A stretch of DNA of 64,000 bases. Source: Apostichopus japonicus (Eukaryota; Echinodermata; Holothuroidea; Aspidochirotida; Stichopodidae). Shown piece by piece: positions 50,548-61,538 of the stretch (the stretch's first letter is position 1; each line of letters opens with the position of its first letter). The stretch lies in NCBI RefSeq assembly GCF_037975245.1, contig NC_092573.1, forward strand, positions 15,582,001 to 15,646,000, given 5' to 3'. The notes beneath the pieces are model-generated. The model was not told the origin of the DNA and did no database searches. It worked only from the letters and a program-made list of their open reading frames with translations. The position numbers and the translations under genes were made by a program.

Positions 50548-50737
50548 TTTTAATCACACTCAAGCTTTTTTTTTTGTATTGACCAGAATTAGGTTCAATC
50601 GGTAAGAATAGTTTTACGTTTTTAAAGATATTTTCATGTTATGTAGTTTTGTAGATATAGGCTATTGAAACTATTAATTGAATGTCGTAGACGACGGCCC
50701 ATTCTTGTTCTAACACAGCACATTTGATAGAAGTGTG

Positions 50738-51967
50738 CATGGGCGGCGATCCTGGGGGGGATGGGGGGGATATATCCCCCCCTAATGAAAATGGGTGGAG
50801 GGGATGTAATACACCATATCCCCCCACCAAATGCCAGGAATAAGAATATTTTCATGCCTTCATTTATGCATCATCGCGAATGTACGGCTCTTTTTAGCTT
50901 CATTTCTCGCCTATACCATAAACGCAGTGCGATCTTTTCAAATAAACCGTCTTTATAAAGCAAGAATAGTTGACTGTAGGCTTCATTGGCCCTATAACAA
51001 CAAAATGTATTATTGCGCTCACGTTATTGATATAGTACATATATGCACCCTCATAGTATTCATATAGGCCCTATAGTAGGCCTACACACGTACATGTTCC
51101 CTCGAACAGCTGAGAATCTCATGTTACCAGGGTAATGCTTAATTAGGGGCGTCGGAGCGGTTCGCCGGACCAATATTCACGGCGCAAAAAAAAAGGAGAA
51201 AAAAGTAGCACTAAGAAGAAAAAAAGGCAAAAAATAAAGAACCAAAATGAAAGCATACTTCAAAATGTGTTTCAGAAGATTAATCGGGTACAAAAACAGA
51301 CAAGGGAGAATGCACAGAAGGAAAGCTCGGGAAGTGCCATTTCCTGCAATCTGGGAGGCATTTTTTCAAAATTTTCTCCATTACGCTACGCGCCAACCAA
51401 TGGTGGCGCGTAGCGTAGTTTGACCTTCCAAACGTCCCCCACCCCCCCCCCGATAATTATGGTAGATGGCCACACTCTGATCTTCCGTACCAATCCCAAA
51501 TAGCTTCCGACGCCCCTGTTAATACACGTACGTTTCACCTGGATGCCCTAGAAATCGGTACCTAGGAATGTAACTATGTGTAATTGTGTATTGCATGTGT
51601 ATAGGCCTATAATAGCCTGCATGAGGCCATTTTCTTCATCGAATAATATAAAGAGCTCTCGAACATTCTAACGTAGCGCCTGAAACAAGATTGACAGGGG
51701 CAATTTTCCCAAAATAACACCCGAAATTTAAAAAAAAAGTATTTTGGATCCTGCTTATGAGATATTTCGGACACGAAATCCCTATTTTAAAGTTGGGTAT
51801 ATGCCGCTTGGAAACCTCGGCAAGTGCCGTTTCCGGCCATCTAGAGGGTTTGTAAATCCCAAAATTTTCTTGTACGCTTCGCGCCAACTCATGGTGGCGC
51901 TACGCTTAGATAGTCAAAAAGGTCATATCCCCCCCCCCCCACTCGGAAGTACGGATCGCCGCCCATG
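50738..51967 (+). mobile_element. hAT-type MITE, copy 3 (outer element of a nest, 1230 bp)
   Basis: The ends are CATGGGCGGCGATCC and its reverse complement, flanked by perfect 8-bp duplications GAAGTGTG (50730-50737 and 51968-51975). Its core (AAGTGCCGTTTCC...GCGCCAACTCATGGTGGCGC) lies at about 51812-51905. A second element is inserted inside at 51144-51518; without it this copy would be about 855 bp. Confidence 0.8.
51144..51518 (+). mobile_element. hAT-type MITE, copy 4 (nested, 375 bp)
   Basis: The ends read AGGGGCGTCGGA and the matching TCCGACGCCCCT, followed by G at 51518. The core GGGAAGTGCCATTTCC...ATCTGGGAGGCA and GCGCCAACCAATGGTGGCGC is at about 51328-51415. I could not match an 8-bp target duplication cleanly, so the left boundary may be off by a base or so or eroded. 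Confidence 0.65.
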
Positions 51968-51975
51968 GAAGTGTG

Positions 51976-52449
51976 GAGAAAATATCTCACTAACCGAGTA
52001 CGATTATAAATTAACATAGTTTGTCATGGATTAGAATATTTGAATGTTGTTTTTAAATATTCAACGAAGTATTTCTACCTTATAATATTATGCGTAATGT
52101 GTTGAGTTCTAAGTTTCCAAACATCCTGATCCAGACATATTACTTCACACGTTATTGGATAATCGACAAATTAAAAGGTCAACTGGACTACAAATTTTCG
52201 GCTGCATTTTTCCTCTTTTAAGTTTTTACTTGATTTCCATTCCATTCCGTATGCAAACTGAAAGTATACGTGTATTATTATCATTATATTACAATATACC
52301 TAATTAGATCATGACGGTTAGCATAGCTGAGAAGGTAACTAATTTATAAGTGTATCACTGTCCGGGTATGGATCCCGATAAAAGGAACTGGACGTCTGTC
52401 GGGCTTTCCCTGCTGGCTGTGGTGTCAGGGATCAAATACCCCCCCCCCC
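51976..52449. other. intergenic, no supported gene
   Basis: AT-rich spacer between the nested MITEs and the duplicated blocks. Confidence 0.4.
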
Positions 52450-52835
52450 CCTCCCTCCCATAAACCATCTGTCGACTGTAGTAGCTCACACGTCATTTTT
52501 ATATCTTTGTGTTATTATTTTTCTTCATTAGTCTTTCAGTTCGTGGCCATATAATTATTGTGACGTCGTATTCATACATTATGTACGATATTAATCTATT
52601 GTCCAATGGCAGACGCCCTTCTTGCATTGCTAAAACCCTGCTAGGTTACTATGGGTACGGTACATAACAACTCACGATACTTGTTCTGCTTTAGAAAAGA
52701 CCTTAAAACAGGCAGTGCCGTACGTCTGAGCAACGGTTAAGGAGATATAGTACATATTCAAGGACTTTACCCCCCCCCCCCCCATAAACCATCTGTCGAC
52801 TGTAGTACCTAACACGTCATTTTTCTATTTTTTGT
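52450..52835 (+). repeat. duplicated block, copy 2, bracketed by a second repeat
   Basis: The 230-bp block recurs at 52523-52769. It is bracketed by two copies of a roughly 55-bp sequence (C run, then ATAAACCATCTGTCGACTG) near 52450-52510 and 52778-52835. The order repeat-block-repeat points to a local tandem duplication rather than independent insertion. Confidence 0.75.
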
Positions 52836-53175
52836 GGTACGTATGATAATGATTAAGGTATCCCCGAACGATAGTGCAAACGGTTCTTTTCGGTTAATTG
52901 ATTTACATTGTGTTATTATTCTTGGGACAAGAAATTGCTGTTTTCTCCCTCTACCAGACCCATTAGGACCCATTGCAACAATTGTATTAGGCAAATATTG
53001 GAGGCATCATATACAAACAAGTTTCAATGAACATGTGCATATCCCACAGACTGTCGAATGTAAAAGTTTACCATGTTTTACTAATTTTCTAATGATAAAA
53101 AATATGCAAATGCAAAGGTATAATTGTAACTATCTTTTCACAGATGCGACACGTATCTCCGTCAATGTGTTCTAA

Positions 53176-53398
53176 ATATACCACGCCAAACCAATAAGCT
53201 GTCATTTTCTTCAACTGTATCGAATTAGAATTGGTCTTATTAATCTTCCGCATCAACATCTCATTATGTCTGTAGGTTACTTCATGATAAGCTCATTTCA
53301 TAAGAAGGAATCTCAGTAACATCTTAACGACAACCAACTCAAAACCTTCATTAATATAGTAAGTTATGTTTGTCTAATACTGCCTTGCTGGTGAGACT
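53176..53398 (+). promoter_or_regulatory. possible gene C promoter/first exon
   Basis: ATACCACGCC near 53177-53186 resembles part of the GCCACGCCC box of genes A and B. A good donor, CTTGCTGGTGAGA, lies about 210 bases downstream, near 53390. Pairing with the acceptor at 54217-54219 would remove an intron of about 0.8 kb. The match is partial and the spacing differs from A and B, so this is weak. Confidence 0.2.
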
Positions 53399-54223
53399 TG
53401 TTCTAAAGTTGACAGAGATATCTTAACAGTACATCTTATAACATGTGGACAATATACCAGGCTGGATTCAAGTTTTGTATGGGTCTTGTTTGTTTTGTTT
53501 TTTGTGCCATTTCGTAGTTTTGTTGTTGCTATATGCATAGTACCAACCTCATTTACAAACTCCTATAAATCCCATATATACACTGAGTGATATTTAATTA
53601 TCGATCTGTCACACTCGAAAGGATGCTACTACACTCCTTTTAAAGTAAATCTCACTATAAGAGTTGATTGTTTAATAGTATACACCCATTCAGATATCAT
53701 GGATATGTACTTCAACTTGCTCTTGAGTTAATCCAAGGCACCGACATCTAACCACGGGGTAGTAACGATGTAATATTACTTTGTCCGTGTACGAGCTTAT
53801 TGGTCCCTCTAATAAGCTTCTCGTCGCTAATGGATAATAGCAACTACTGTTATTTGTTTAATAATCCAACTAACGTCAAACCGCAGAGAACCGGTGATGT
53901 ATAATGATTATGCGTAACTGGGATAACAAAATGAAAACAAGCAACAAAGATAAAATGGGCTTTACCATGTGTGATTGATACGAACTGTTAGTTATCTCTC
54001 ATTAGGAACCAGTCAGCTTAAATTATTACACATTGTAGCTCTAACTAACAGGACAAGACCCAAGGGAGCCCTGCGTGGGCAAGATTGGATACGAAATGGA
54101 TCAAAATGGATCTCATATGACTTAAAATTGGATTGTCCTTACCTTGTCAGAATGATAAGATTTCCTTCAACCATATTTATCATTATTGTTATCTTTTACA
54201 CTCTTTTCAACATTTTCAGGAGC

Positions 54224-57200
54224 ATGAGTACCAGTTTTGGGGAGATGGATTGCCGAATCATTTCAGTAGTTGCTTTTGCATTGATGTTGCCAATCTGTGC
54301 TGCAGTTGAACCCATGGTTTGGGAAATCGATTGGAATGATTACCAAACCATTGATTTCGAAAACTTCGAACCTTTTTCATCACCAGGCGTGATCATCGGT
54401 GATTACACCTTTGAAAACACCATGGATGTCCTAGGAAGGGCATGGGTGGCAAGTTCCCCACAGGAAATCATTGGTCTCGTGTGTGTCCACTACGGACCAC
54501 AACTATATTCGCTCACAAATGAATACGGTACAATAAGAGATACGTGTAATCACATTGTAACCTCTCTAAAATGGGGAACGATTTCTGACATCGTGGCGAG
54601 ATGTGAAACTGAATGGGATAATCTTACCTTTGGCTCGGACGAAAACAGCACTTTATTTACTCTAAACGAATGCTATACCACTGTCTACGATTATCCTATT
54701 AGCCCGTCAATTCCGATCGAATTCCAGTATGCCGGGGACATAATTGCAGGGGTTTATTCTTCTTGTCCAGGTGGATACGGACTAGGAACGGACAGACTGT
54801 CTGCTCTCGCTTCCGGTGTACTTGACTGGTTTGGTCCATCGATTCTTTCCCTCGCCAACGGAGATACATATCAAACCGCTTTTGCCGGATGCTCCATTCT
54901 CCGGTATGTTCTCACTATGGACATTACAGACCTATTGAGCGAAGTGACCGAGTTACTTTCATATCCCATTGCAGACGTCCTCGAGTATCTTCAGTACCTT
55001 CAAGTTTGTAGCAAGCTTGACGAAAGTGTGGATCACAGTGAGGGATTCAATCTCATTTTTGATTTGCTTCTTTCATTCTCCGGACGAACATCTACTTCAA
55101 TGTGCTCTTTCTTCTCAGCTTCCAATACGAGAGATGATTATGAGGAAGAGGCCGCAAACATTGCAGACAACATACTTTCTGTAATCACTGATGCAGCTCT
55201 CTGCCGAGACCTTATGGCAGAACTTGCGACTTCTACCGATGCGATTGATATCCTGGAATCAATAACGGGAGATGACCTGAGCTTGGCGGCAAACCGAAAC
55301 TCTCTCTGCAACGACATAGTGGATGCTTTCACGACCGGTTCATCAGCTACCTTGGAAAGTTACTCGTTACCAAATGGTGTCGACATAAATCAGTATGATT
55401 TCTTTTCTGTACCCGGAGAACTCCTCCCAAACTTAAACTTTGCCGAGGCGCTGACCATTTTTGGAGCAATGTACACATCGAATAGCGTAGCTGATGCTGC
55501 TGTTGTTTCCTGTGATGTCTTTGAGAATTTCCTCGTTGACAACGACGTGTTTTATGGCATTGACTTAGCTGAATTATGTACTTTCGCCAGAAACGACGAC
55601 CTAGCAGACATTGAAAGTGTTTGCTTGGAACAGAGTATTCCTGTGTATAATCAGGATTATCCTCTATCCTTACGACAGTTTGACCCACTGATGACGGCAG
55701 TAGACATGGGGAGGAAGCTGCTGGGAGTAGAAATGTTTAGTCAAAGTGACTTTTGCACAGCCTTAGATTCTTTCGTGCATTCCGACCTCAACCTTCGATC
55801 TATTGTATCGTTTGGTATCAGTAGTTTTACGAAGGAGGGCCTTCCTTCGGCTAACGATATCTGCCAAGATTGGACCAATGTCATATGCTACTTGGGTCCT
55901 TATTGCAATGCTTACACACCATACCAGGAGATGGAACAAACTAACTACATGGACACAGTGACTGCGATTCAAGAGTTGATTCTCATGGCCTTGGGCTATT
56001 CGACTCGGTCCGCACTTTGTAACGAAATTTCTGCTGGAATTGACACTCTTAGTGGACGTGCAACCGACGACGTCATTAATGACATGACATCAAAGATTTT
56101 GTACGTATTTGAAAACACTGCTCGCTGCATTGAAGTGGCCGATAAAGTCATTGAAATAGTATCATCTGAAATGGGGGCAGATGGAGGTACATCGGACCCT
56201 GAGGAACTCATATACATGGTAACAGGACATAATACTACAGGAGTCTGTGATATTGTTGCCGCCACGTTTCCTTCGTTTGGTGAGTACATCAAATGAAAGA
56301 TCATGAGTAGTATCCCAAATCATGTGATAGAATGTAAAAAATGGCCACTTTTGCTCAAATATTGACAGCCTCCTTAATTCCACCCAGATACATTTATCCC
56401 CTTTATCGAGCTGTATATTGGTTATATCTCCTTATTGTGTGAGATAAAGCTGAAGGCAGCTGTGCAACCAAAATTATTGTACAGTTAGGGGTATAACATG
56501 TTATGACGCCCAAAGGAATCCTATGGGAAGGAGTGGCCCCTCATCTTTGAGACAGTTTGGTTAACAGGAGGGTGCTTAAATGCAAAGTGGTATTATTTTG
56601 TGCCACTTCTGAAACATGGTTGAAGAATTTTCGACTGTTTAGATTATACCGCACTTATATGTTATACACTTAAGAATTGTGCGATAGGATTTTTGTAACA
56701 TTCGGGGGGGGGGGGAGGGGGTAGGGCTCATCCTCCCTCATTATATTCTGTGGGGTGGGCTCAAGCTCCGCCCCCCCCCCTCCCAGAAGTATACGTGGTT
56801 GCGTCCCTCGTTAGAGGCTTACCTACTTAATTTCTGAGATAATGTTGGGGGTAGGAATGCTGTTCAGGAAAGTATTTGTATATATCAATTGGTATGATAT
56901 TGTAGGTTTGTTGTGCACAAGTATTTTGAAAATATTGTTAAATAACAATGTCACCTGCTTAGATCTTGTTTTTTTATATATTTCACCGTCGAGCCGAGCT
57001 CTTAACTAGAAAATCAAAATTGTTGGGGTTCCCACGTTGCTGTTTCATAGTAAATCATGATATAGCTATATCGTAGTGTTGTATCAGTATTTACGAAAAG
57101 GGGGGAATGTCTCGATTACACAATCCTACCAATTTGTGTCACACGTCCCTTCAAAAACTCCATGATGATATAAACTAGTCCACATTTATCTTACCTTTCT

Positions 57201-57647
57201 CTGCTGCTAATCTCTGTATGATTGAATGAAATACCGAAAAAAAGTGAAATCCTATCAGGTTACAGTGTTTGATGTAAGAGATACCTAAAGGATAGACAAT
57301 GAGGTTCAAGGTGGATGCAAGGACTGACCTCCTAACAGTAGCTGGGTCCTTCTAACATGAGCCCTCGTCGTCAGTTTGACATATTTAATTGTGGATGCAG
57401 TCAACGGTATATGTATATTAAAACTATAGTATTCAATATAAATCAAGCACGTTATAACTGCTTTGTTGAATATATTTTTACGGTCGAAACAGGTGTTCTA
57501 TAAAGGTTTCTTTGCTTTCATTTGTACTAGTATGTTGTAATAACATATTGTCATTTTTGATTCCAAATAACAGGCTTACAAACTGCACAGAGCAGCTTTT
57601 TCGTGATCATTGCAGCTATACTGGTCGTCTTCTTCTCACGGGATTAG
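54224..57647 (+). CDS. gene C: two-module cysteine-bearing protein with hydrophobic C-terminal tail, family unrecognised
   Basis: Exon 54224-56279 ends at a consensus donor, GTGAGT, in phase 1. The last exon is 57574-57647, after an acceptor AATAACAG. A strong acceptor at 54217-54219 shows that the open frame upstream is intron, so the start is ATG 54224 or, better for a signal peptide, ATG 54245 (MDCRIISVVAFALMLPICAA), giving 702 residues. Module 1 (about 45-365) has FSSPGVIIG, LDWFGP and SYPIADVLEYL. Module 2 (about 388-675) has FSVPGELLPNLNF, RKLLG and DTLSGRATDD. Candidate glycosylation sites are NLT, NST and NTT. The tail contains SFFVIIAAILVVFF, which suggests membrane or GPI anchoring. 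It is a distant paralogue of genes A and B, divergently oriented from B. Function unknown. Confidence 0.8.
56280..57573 (+). other. gene C last intron
   Basis: A 1294-bp intron holding MITE-like debris. GCCACTTCTGAAACA and GTTGAAGAATTTTCGACTGT near 56600 match a fragment near 24560, followed by G and C runs at about 56704-56780. Confidence 0.7.
57574..57647 (+). CDS. gene C last coding exon, 74 bp, hydrophobic tail
   Basis: This exon joins in phase 1 (G plus GC gives Gly) and codes 23 further residues ending SRD and a TAG stop at 57645-57647. It has exactly the length and phase of the last exons of genes A and B. The peptide is quite different: 14 uninterrupted hydrophobic or small residues near the end. 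That tail fits a GPI-attachment signal or a short transmembrane anchor. Confidence 0.7.
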
Positions 57648-58135
57648 TTCGAGTAAGTACAGAACAAGCTCTTACATTACAACTAAAATTGAATAATTGA
57701 TGGACAGTAATAATGAGAGCAACGACGACGATGGTGATAAATAAGGCATGTATTATGAGCCATGTTAAAGTCAATATATTTGTAGTTATAACCATGAGGA
57801 TCTTATTTATTAAGAAACTATTATCCCTTTACTGGTTCATTCAAAAGCCTTTCGAGTCCCCTCCCATTCTCAATGACAAAATAATGATGGTTGCTGTAGC
57901 AACTAGCATAACAGAATGACTTCTTTCGTAAAATAATATATTTGTTTTTCTTGATTCAAGGCAGTCACATCTCTGTATTTTCCCCCTTTCACTAAATTGT
58001 CCTTCAGTTTATTACATTGATTGATTGATTTGGCCGGTTTCGATCAATATTTGGCCAGCGGACACTAAAAGTAATAGTATGTTTCCTTGGCGACTTCTAC
58101 AACCAAAGCTAGCGGCGTATTGTTCGCGCTAAATC
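57648..58135. other. gene C 3' flank
   Basis: No clear AATAAA follows the stop within the first few hundred bases. No other feature seen. Confidence 0.4.
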
Positions 58136-58200
58136 TATAGAACATAAATGGTAGAGACGAATTGATGATATTATATATTATATATGGTATATATATATAT

Positions 58201-58281
<81 letters not shown>

Positions 58282-58383
58282 GTTAGGGTGTCCGCGTACA
58301 GAGCGGAAGGCCCGTGGTTCGAATCCCGGTGGAGGCTGAAAGTTTTTTCACTGTTCTGGATTTTCCAACTCATTACGTTTTTC

Positions 58384-58452
<69 letters not shown>

Positions 58453-58468
58453 TAAATATATAAATATG

Positions 58469-58505
<37 letters not shown>

Positions 58506-58572
58506 ATATATATATTAATATATATATATATGTATATATATATTTATATATATATATATATACATATTTATA

Positions 58573-58610
<38 letters not shown>

Positions 58611-58675
58611 ATATATATATATACCATATATAATATATAATATCATCAATTCGTCTCTACCATTTATGTTCTATA
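58136..58675. mobile_element. palindromic TA-flanked element containing a tRNA-like promoter
   Basis: The first 75 bases (58136-58210) and last 75 bases (58601-58675) are perfect reverse complements, starting TATAGAACATAAATGG. The match continues into TA repeats on both sides. If TA is the target duplication, this is a Tc1/mariner-like MITE. The interior is TA microsatellite plus a short unique stretch (58279-58385) that carries the tRNA-like sequence. Confidence 0.75.
58278..58331 (+). repeat. tRNA-like SINE promoter (A and B boxes)
   Basis: The A-box-like TAGTGGTTAGGGTG is followed by a small stem CCGC/GCGG and a perfect B-box GGTTCGAATCC. Spacing is that of a tRNA, but the T and acceptor stems do not pair well, so it is a tRNA-derived SINE head and not a tRNA gene. 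Confidence 0.65.
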
Positions 58676-61229
58676 ACTTATTATTATTTATAACTTATAT
58701 AACTTGTTATTATTGACCTACACGTCCTCTAATAAATCTGCAATTTCTTATGTATTGAAGCAACTTTTGCGTTCTGCTAGTTTATTATACCAAACTACCT
58801 TTTTGGAATGAAGATTGACTTTGTTCAAGGAAATGAAAGACGTACATCGCTGTGATATTTCAGTTATTCAATGAATGGCACCTGAAACTTGGCCCAGACA
58901 TGATCCATAAGAATGAACAGTTAGATTAGATCGTTAATCGTTACATATTCTCCATTCATATTGCTGCACCGCTCCTTTCTATGCAAATTCTTATATTATA
59001 AACCGGTTAATTCTTTTGACAGGTTTGATTGTACTCATCCCGCCTACAGACTGACTCCTACATGGATTTCACCTGGCCTATATAGGAAGAATAGATTGCG
59101 TTATGAAGAAACGGGAACGATAGATCATGGTATCGATATATTGACATGTAAATTAATCGTAAGATATACACAACTGTAGATTTTAAAACAACAAAACATG
59201 TAGGCGTGATACACGAGTCTCCAGTGTTTTTAGTGTGAAGGAGAATAGGAAATGAGAAAGGGGGGGGGGGGGGTGGAGGTGGGTTTGTGAGGAGATCGTA
59301 GATAAGGACACCGCATGTAACGCTAATTAAATTTGCTGATACAGTAGCGTACTGTTTCTCTCTTGTCTATAGACTATGAGCGTTTTGTCATGCCTCACAC
59401 TACACAGTATTAATTTGACACGTTCTTTTGGCTTTAATATTCGAATTTACAAAACTTGCCTAATAAAATGAAAGTAAAATATAGTAGAATTCAGTGGACA
59501 GTATATGAGCGAATGGGTTTTAACTGTCGTGAGTTTCTGGCCGGGTTTAGACAAATGTCATGTTCATGTATAACTTCTGAAATAAGTTTAATTATTGGAC
59601 GTGGCGAGTTATGTAGTTTATCTTCTTAGCCTATATCGCAGAAACAGTTATAATAATTTGGTAGTGTTATTAGCCTGGATTGAAAACTAACACTAATTAC
59701 ACTATTATATATTTATTACCGTACTTAGTTTCCAAATGTTACAACCATATGTTCAAGGTTTGTACACATTTGCAGGCAAGTTATAATTTGATTTTGATTA
59801 TTTTATTTCAATATGTGCCTTCTCATGGCCTATGTAGCTTTTTGCATATAATCGAATTTCAGGTTCATAATACCTTTCCAGCTTCATTCAGTGCCTAATG
59901 AGTATTGTGTATATAACGTGTCTGATAATATAAATACTTCCTTAAAGAGTATAGTTTCATAGGAATATGCATCCACCGATTGTTGTTTTGTCTATCACGT
60001 GGTTCACGGTAAAGAAGAGATAGACAAAATACGTTGAATGTTAGAATAGTTTGCGTAAATAACGAATCTGCAAACAGAATGTACGAATATTGTATTATAT
60101 AAAATAAATCTTATAGAGGCCTATCTAGTAATTTGGCTTTATACTCAGGCAACATTACCGCCATGTAGTTTCATTAGTTGTCAGACAAAGATTTAGTTTC
60201 ATCCAGTGGTATTCATAAAGCATGTGTATGCAGTTCATTGGCCTATACATAATAATTACGTATAGGCTTGTGTGATGCGCATCTATTCATGCATAATTCT
60301 GTATGTGACGTGACTATACTTGGTTGTGTATGATAGTTTAGTGTTAATTTCTTCCCTGTTTGTAGGTTTAAGTGATCTCCACGGCGTTTGCTAACCATTA
60401 TTCCTAGATCTGACAGCTATAGGGTTCAGGCTACATTTATTTGGACTATCATAATCACAGTGCCTTTCGGGCCTTTAAAGGAGAGAGGCCTTTGGATCTA
60501 CTTTACAGAAAACAGCTCGCTAAAATAACGACGGTCTTATTATGCTGTTACATATTGTGTAACATTATTAGCTATTCTCTAGTCTGTGTCATTTAGTACG
60601 CACAGTCTTATTTTTGATATGGTGATTATCCATAACAGCCTCAACTGTACGGTTAAGATGTACTTATAATAACCAAATCACGACATTGGGGGGTACAAGC
60701 ATATATGTATTTCTTGAATATACATGAACAACACAAGGCCAATACTTGTGGAATGATGACATCTAACCATTACGCAACTTATTACTAAGTCGGGAAAAAT
60801 TGATCTGATATTAGTAATTTTAATAAAACGTCACATGTTTTTCCCATGTTGTCAGTTATCCAACACGCAGCTTTGAGACCAGGTATAGTGAAGCCAAAGC
60901 CAAAACCCATATATAATCATTGTATTTTTGAGCGAATTTATTTTTTTGTATTTAATGTTTTTGTTAAATTAAATTATCGTGTCATGCAGTCCTTATTGTG
61001 TACATAACGCCTTTTAGATTCAAGGTTTTCATAATACTAGTGAGAAAAAAATGTCCGCTAGTTATCTTTTGACCTCATCATTTGTCTGTGATAGAGCCGT
61101 GTTTTGACCCTCAGTCTCTCACACCTTCCTTTCATTTCACATCAATCACACTATGATAAACACATTCTTTTGTCTACAACGTATATACTTTCTTCAAGCA
61201 AATTTGTTGACATAATGAGCCTTTAAACT
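58676..61229. other. intergenic, no supported gene
   Basis: AT-rich, with a G run near 59260-59271. Short frames at 58961-59179 and 59680-59898 lack recognisable features. Confidence 0.45.
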
Positions 61230-61538
61230 CAGGCGCGTAGCCAAGTGGGGGGGGGGGGAAGGAGCAGCCGCCTCCCCCCCCTTGAGCATATTTTTTTGTA
61301 TGTTTTTATGATATCGCTAGTAATTTCAAAAGAAAAAATGCTAAGATGCAACTTACAAGGCCTGGGAAGTGCCATTTCCAGCGATCTGGGAGGCATTTTC
61401 AGCCAAAATAACTTCTTGTGCGCTTCGCGCCAATTATGGTGGCGCTACGCTTAGATAGTTTGCAATCCCGTATCTACAGCTCTGATAGTTTGCCTACAGT
61501 TTCGCCCCTCCCTTGGCAAATTCTTCGCTACGCGCCTG
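61230..61538 (+). mobile_element. hAT-type MITE, copy 5 (309 bp)
   Basis: The ends CAGGCGCGTAGC are identical to copy 2. Perfect 8-bp target duplications TTTAAACT lie at 61222-61229 and 61539-61546. It is close to copy 2 over its whole length, with a longer G run near the left end and small indels, so the two are the same subfamily. Confidence 0.85.

Noticed and set aside
53975-54223. N-terminal extension of gene C (first 83 codons of the open frame)
   Set aside because: A strong polypyrimidine acceptor ends at 54219, and the signal peptide begins only at the ATG at 54245. The upstream frame is most likely intron.
58065-58449. Ile-Tyr repeat proteins
   Set aside because: They are translated TA dinucleotide repeat.
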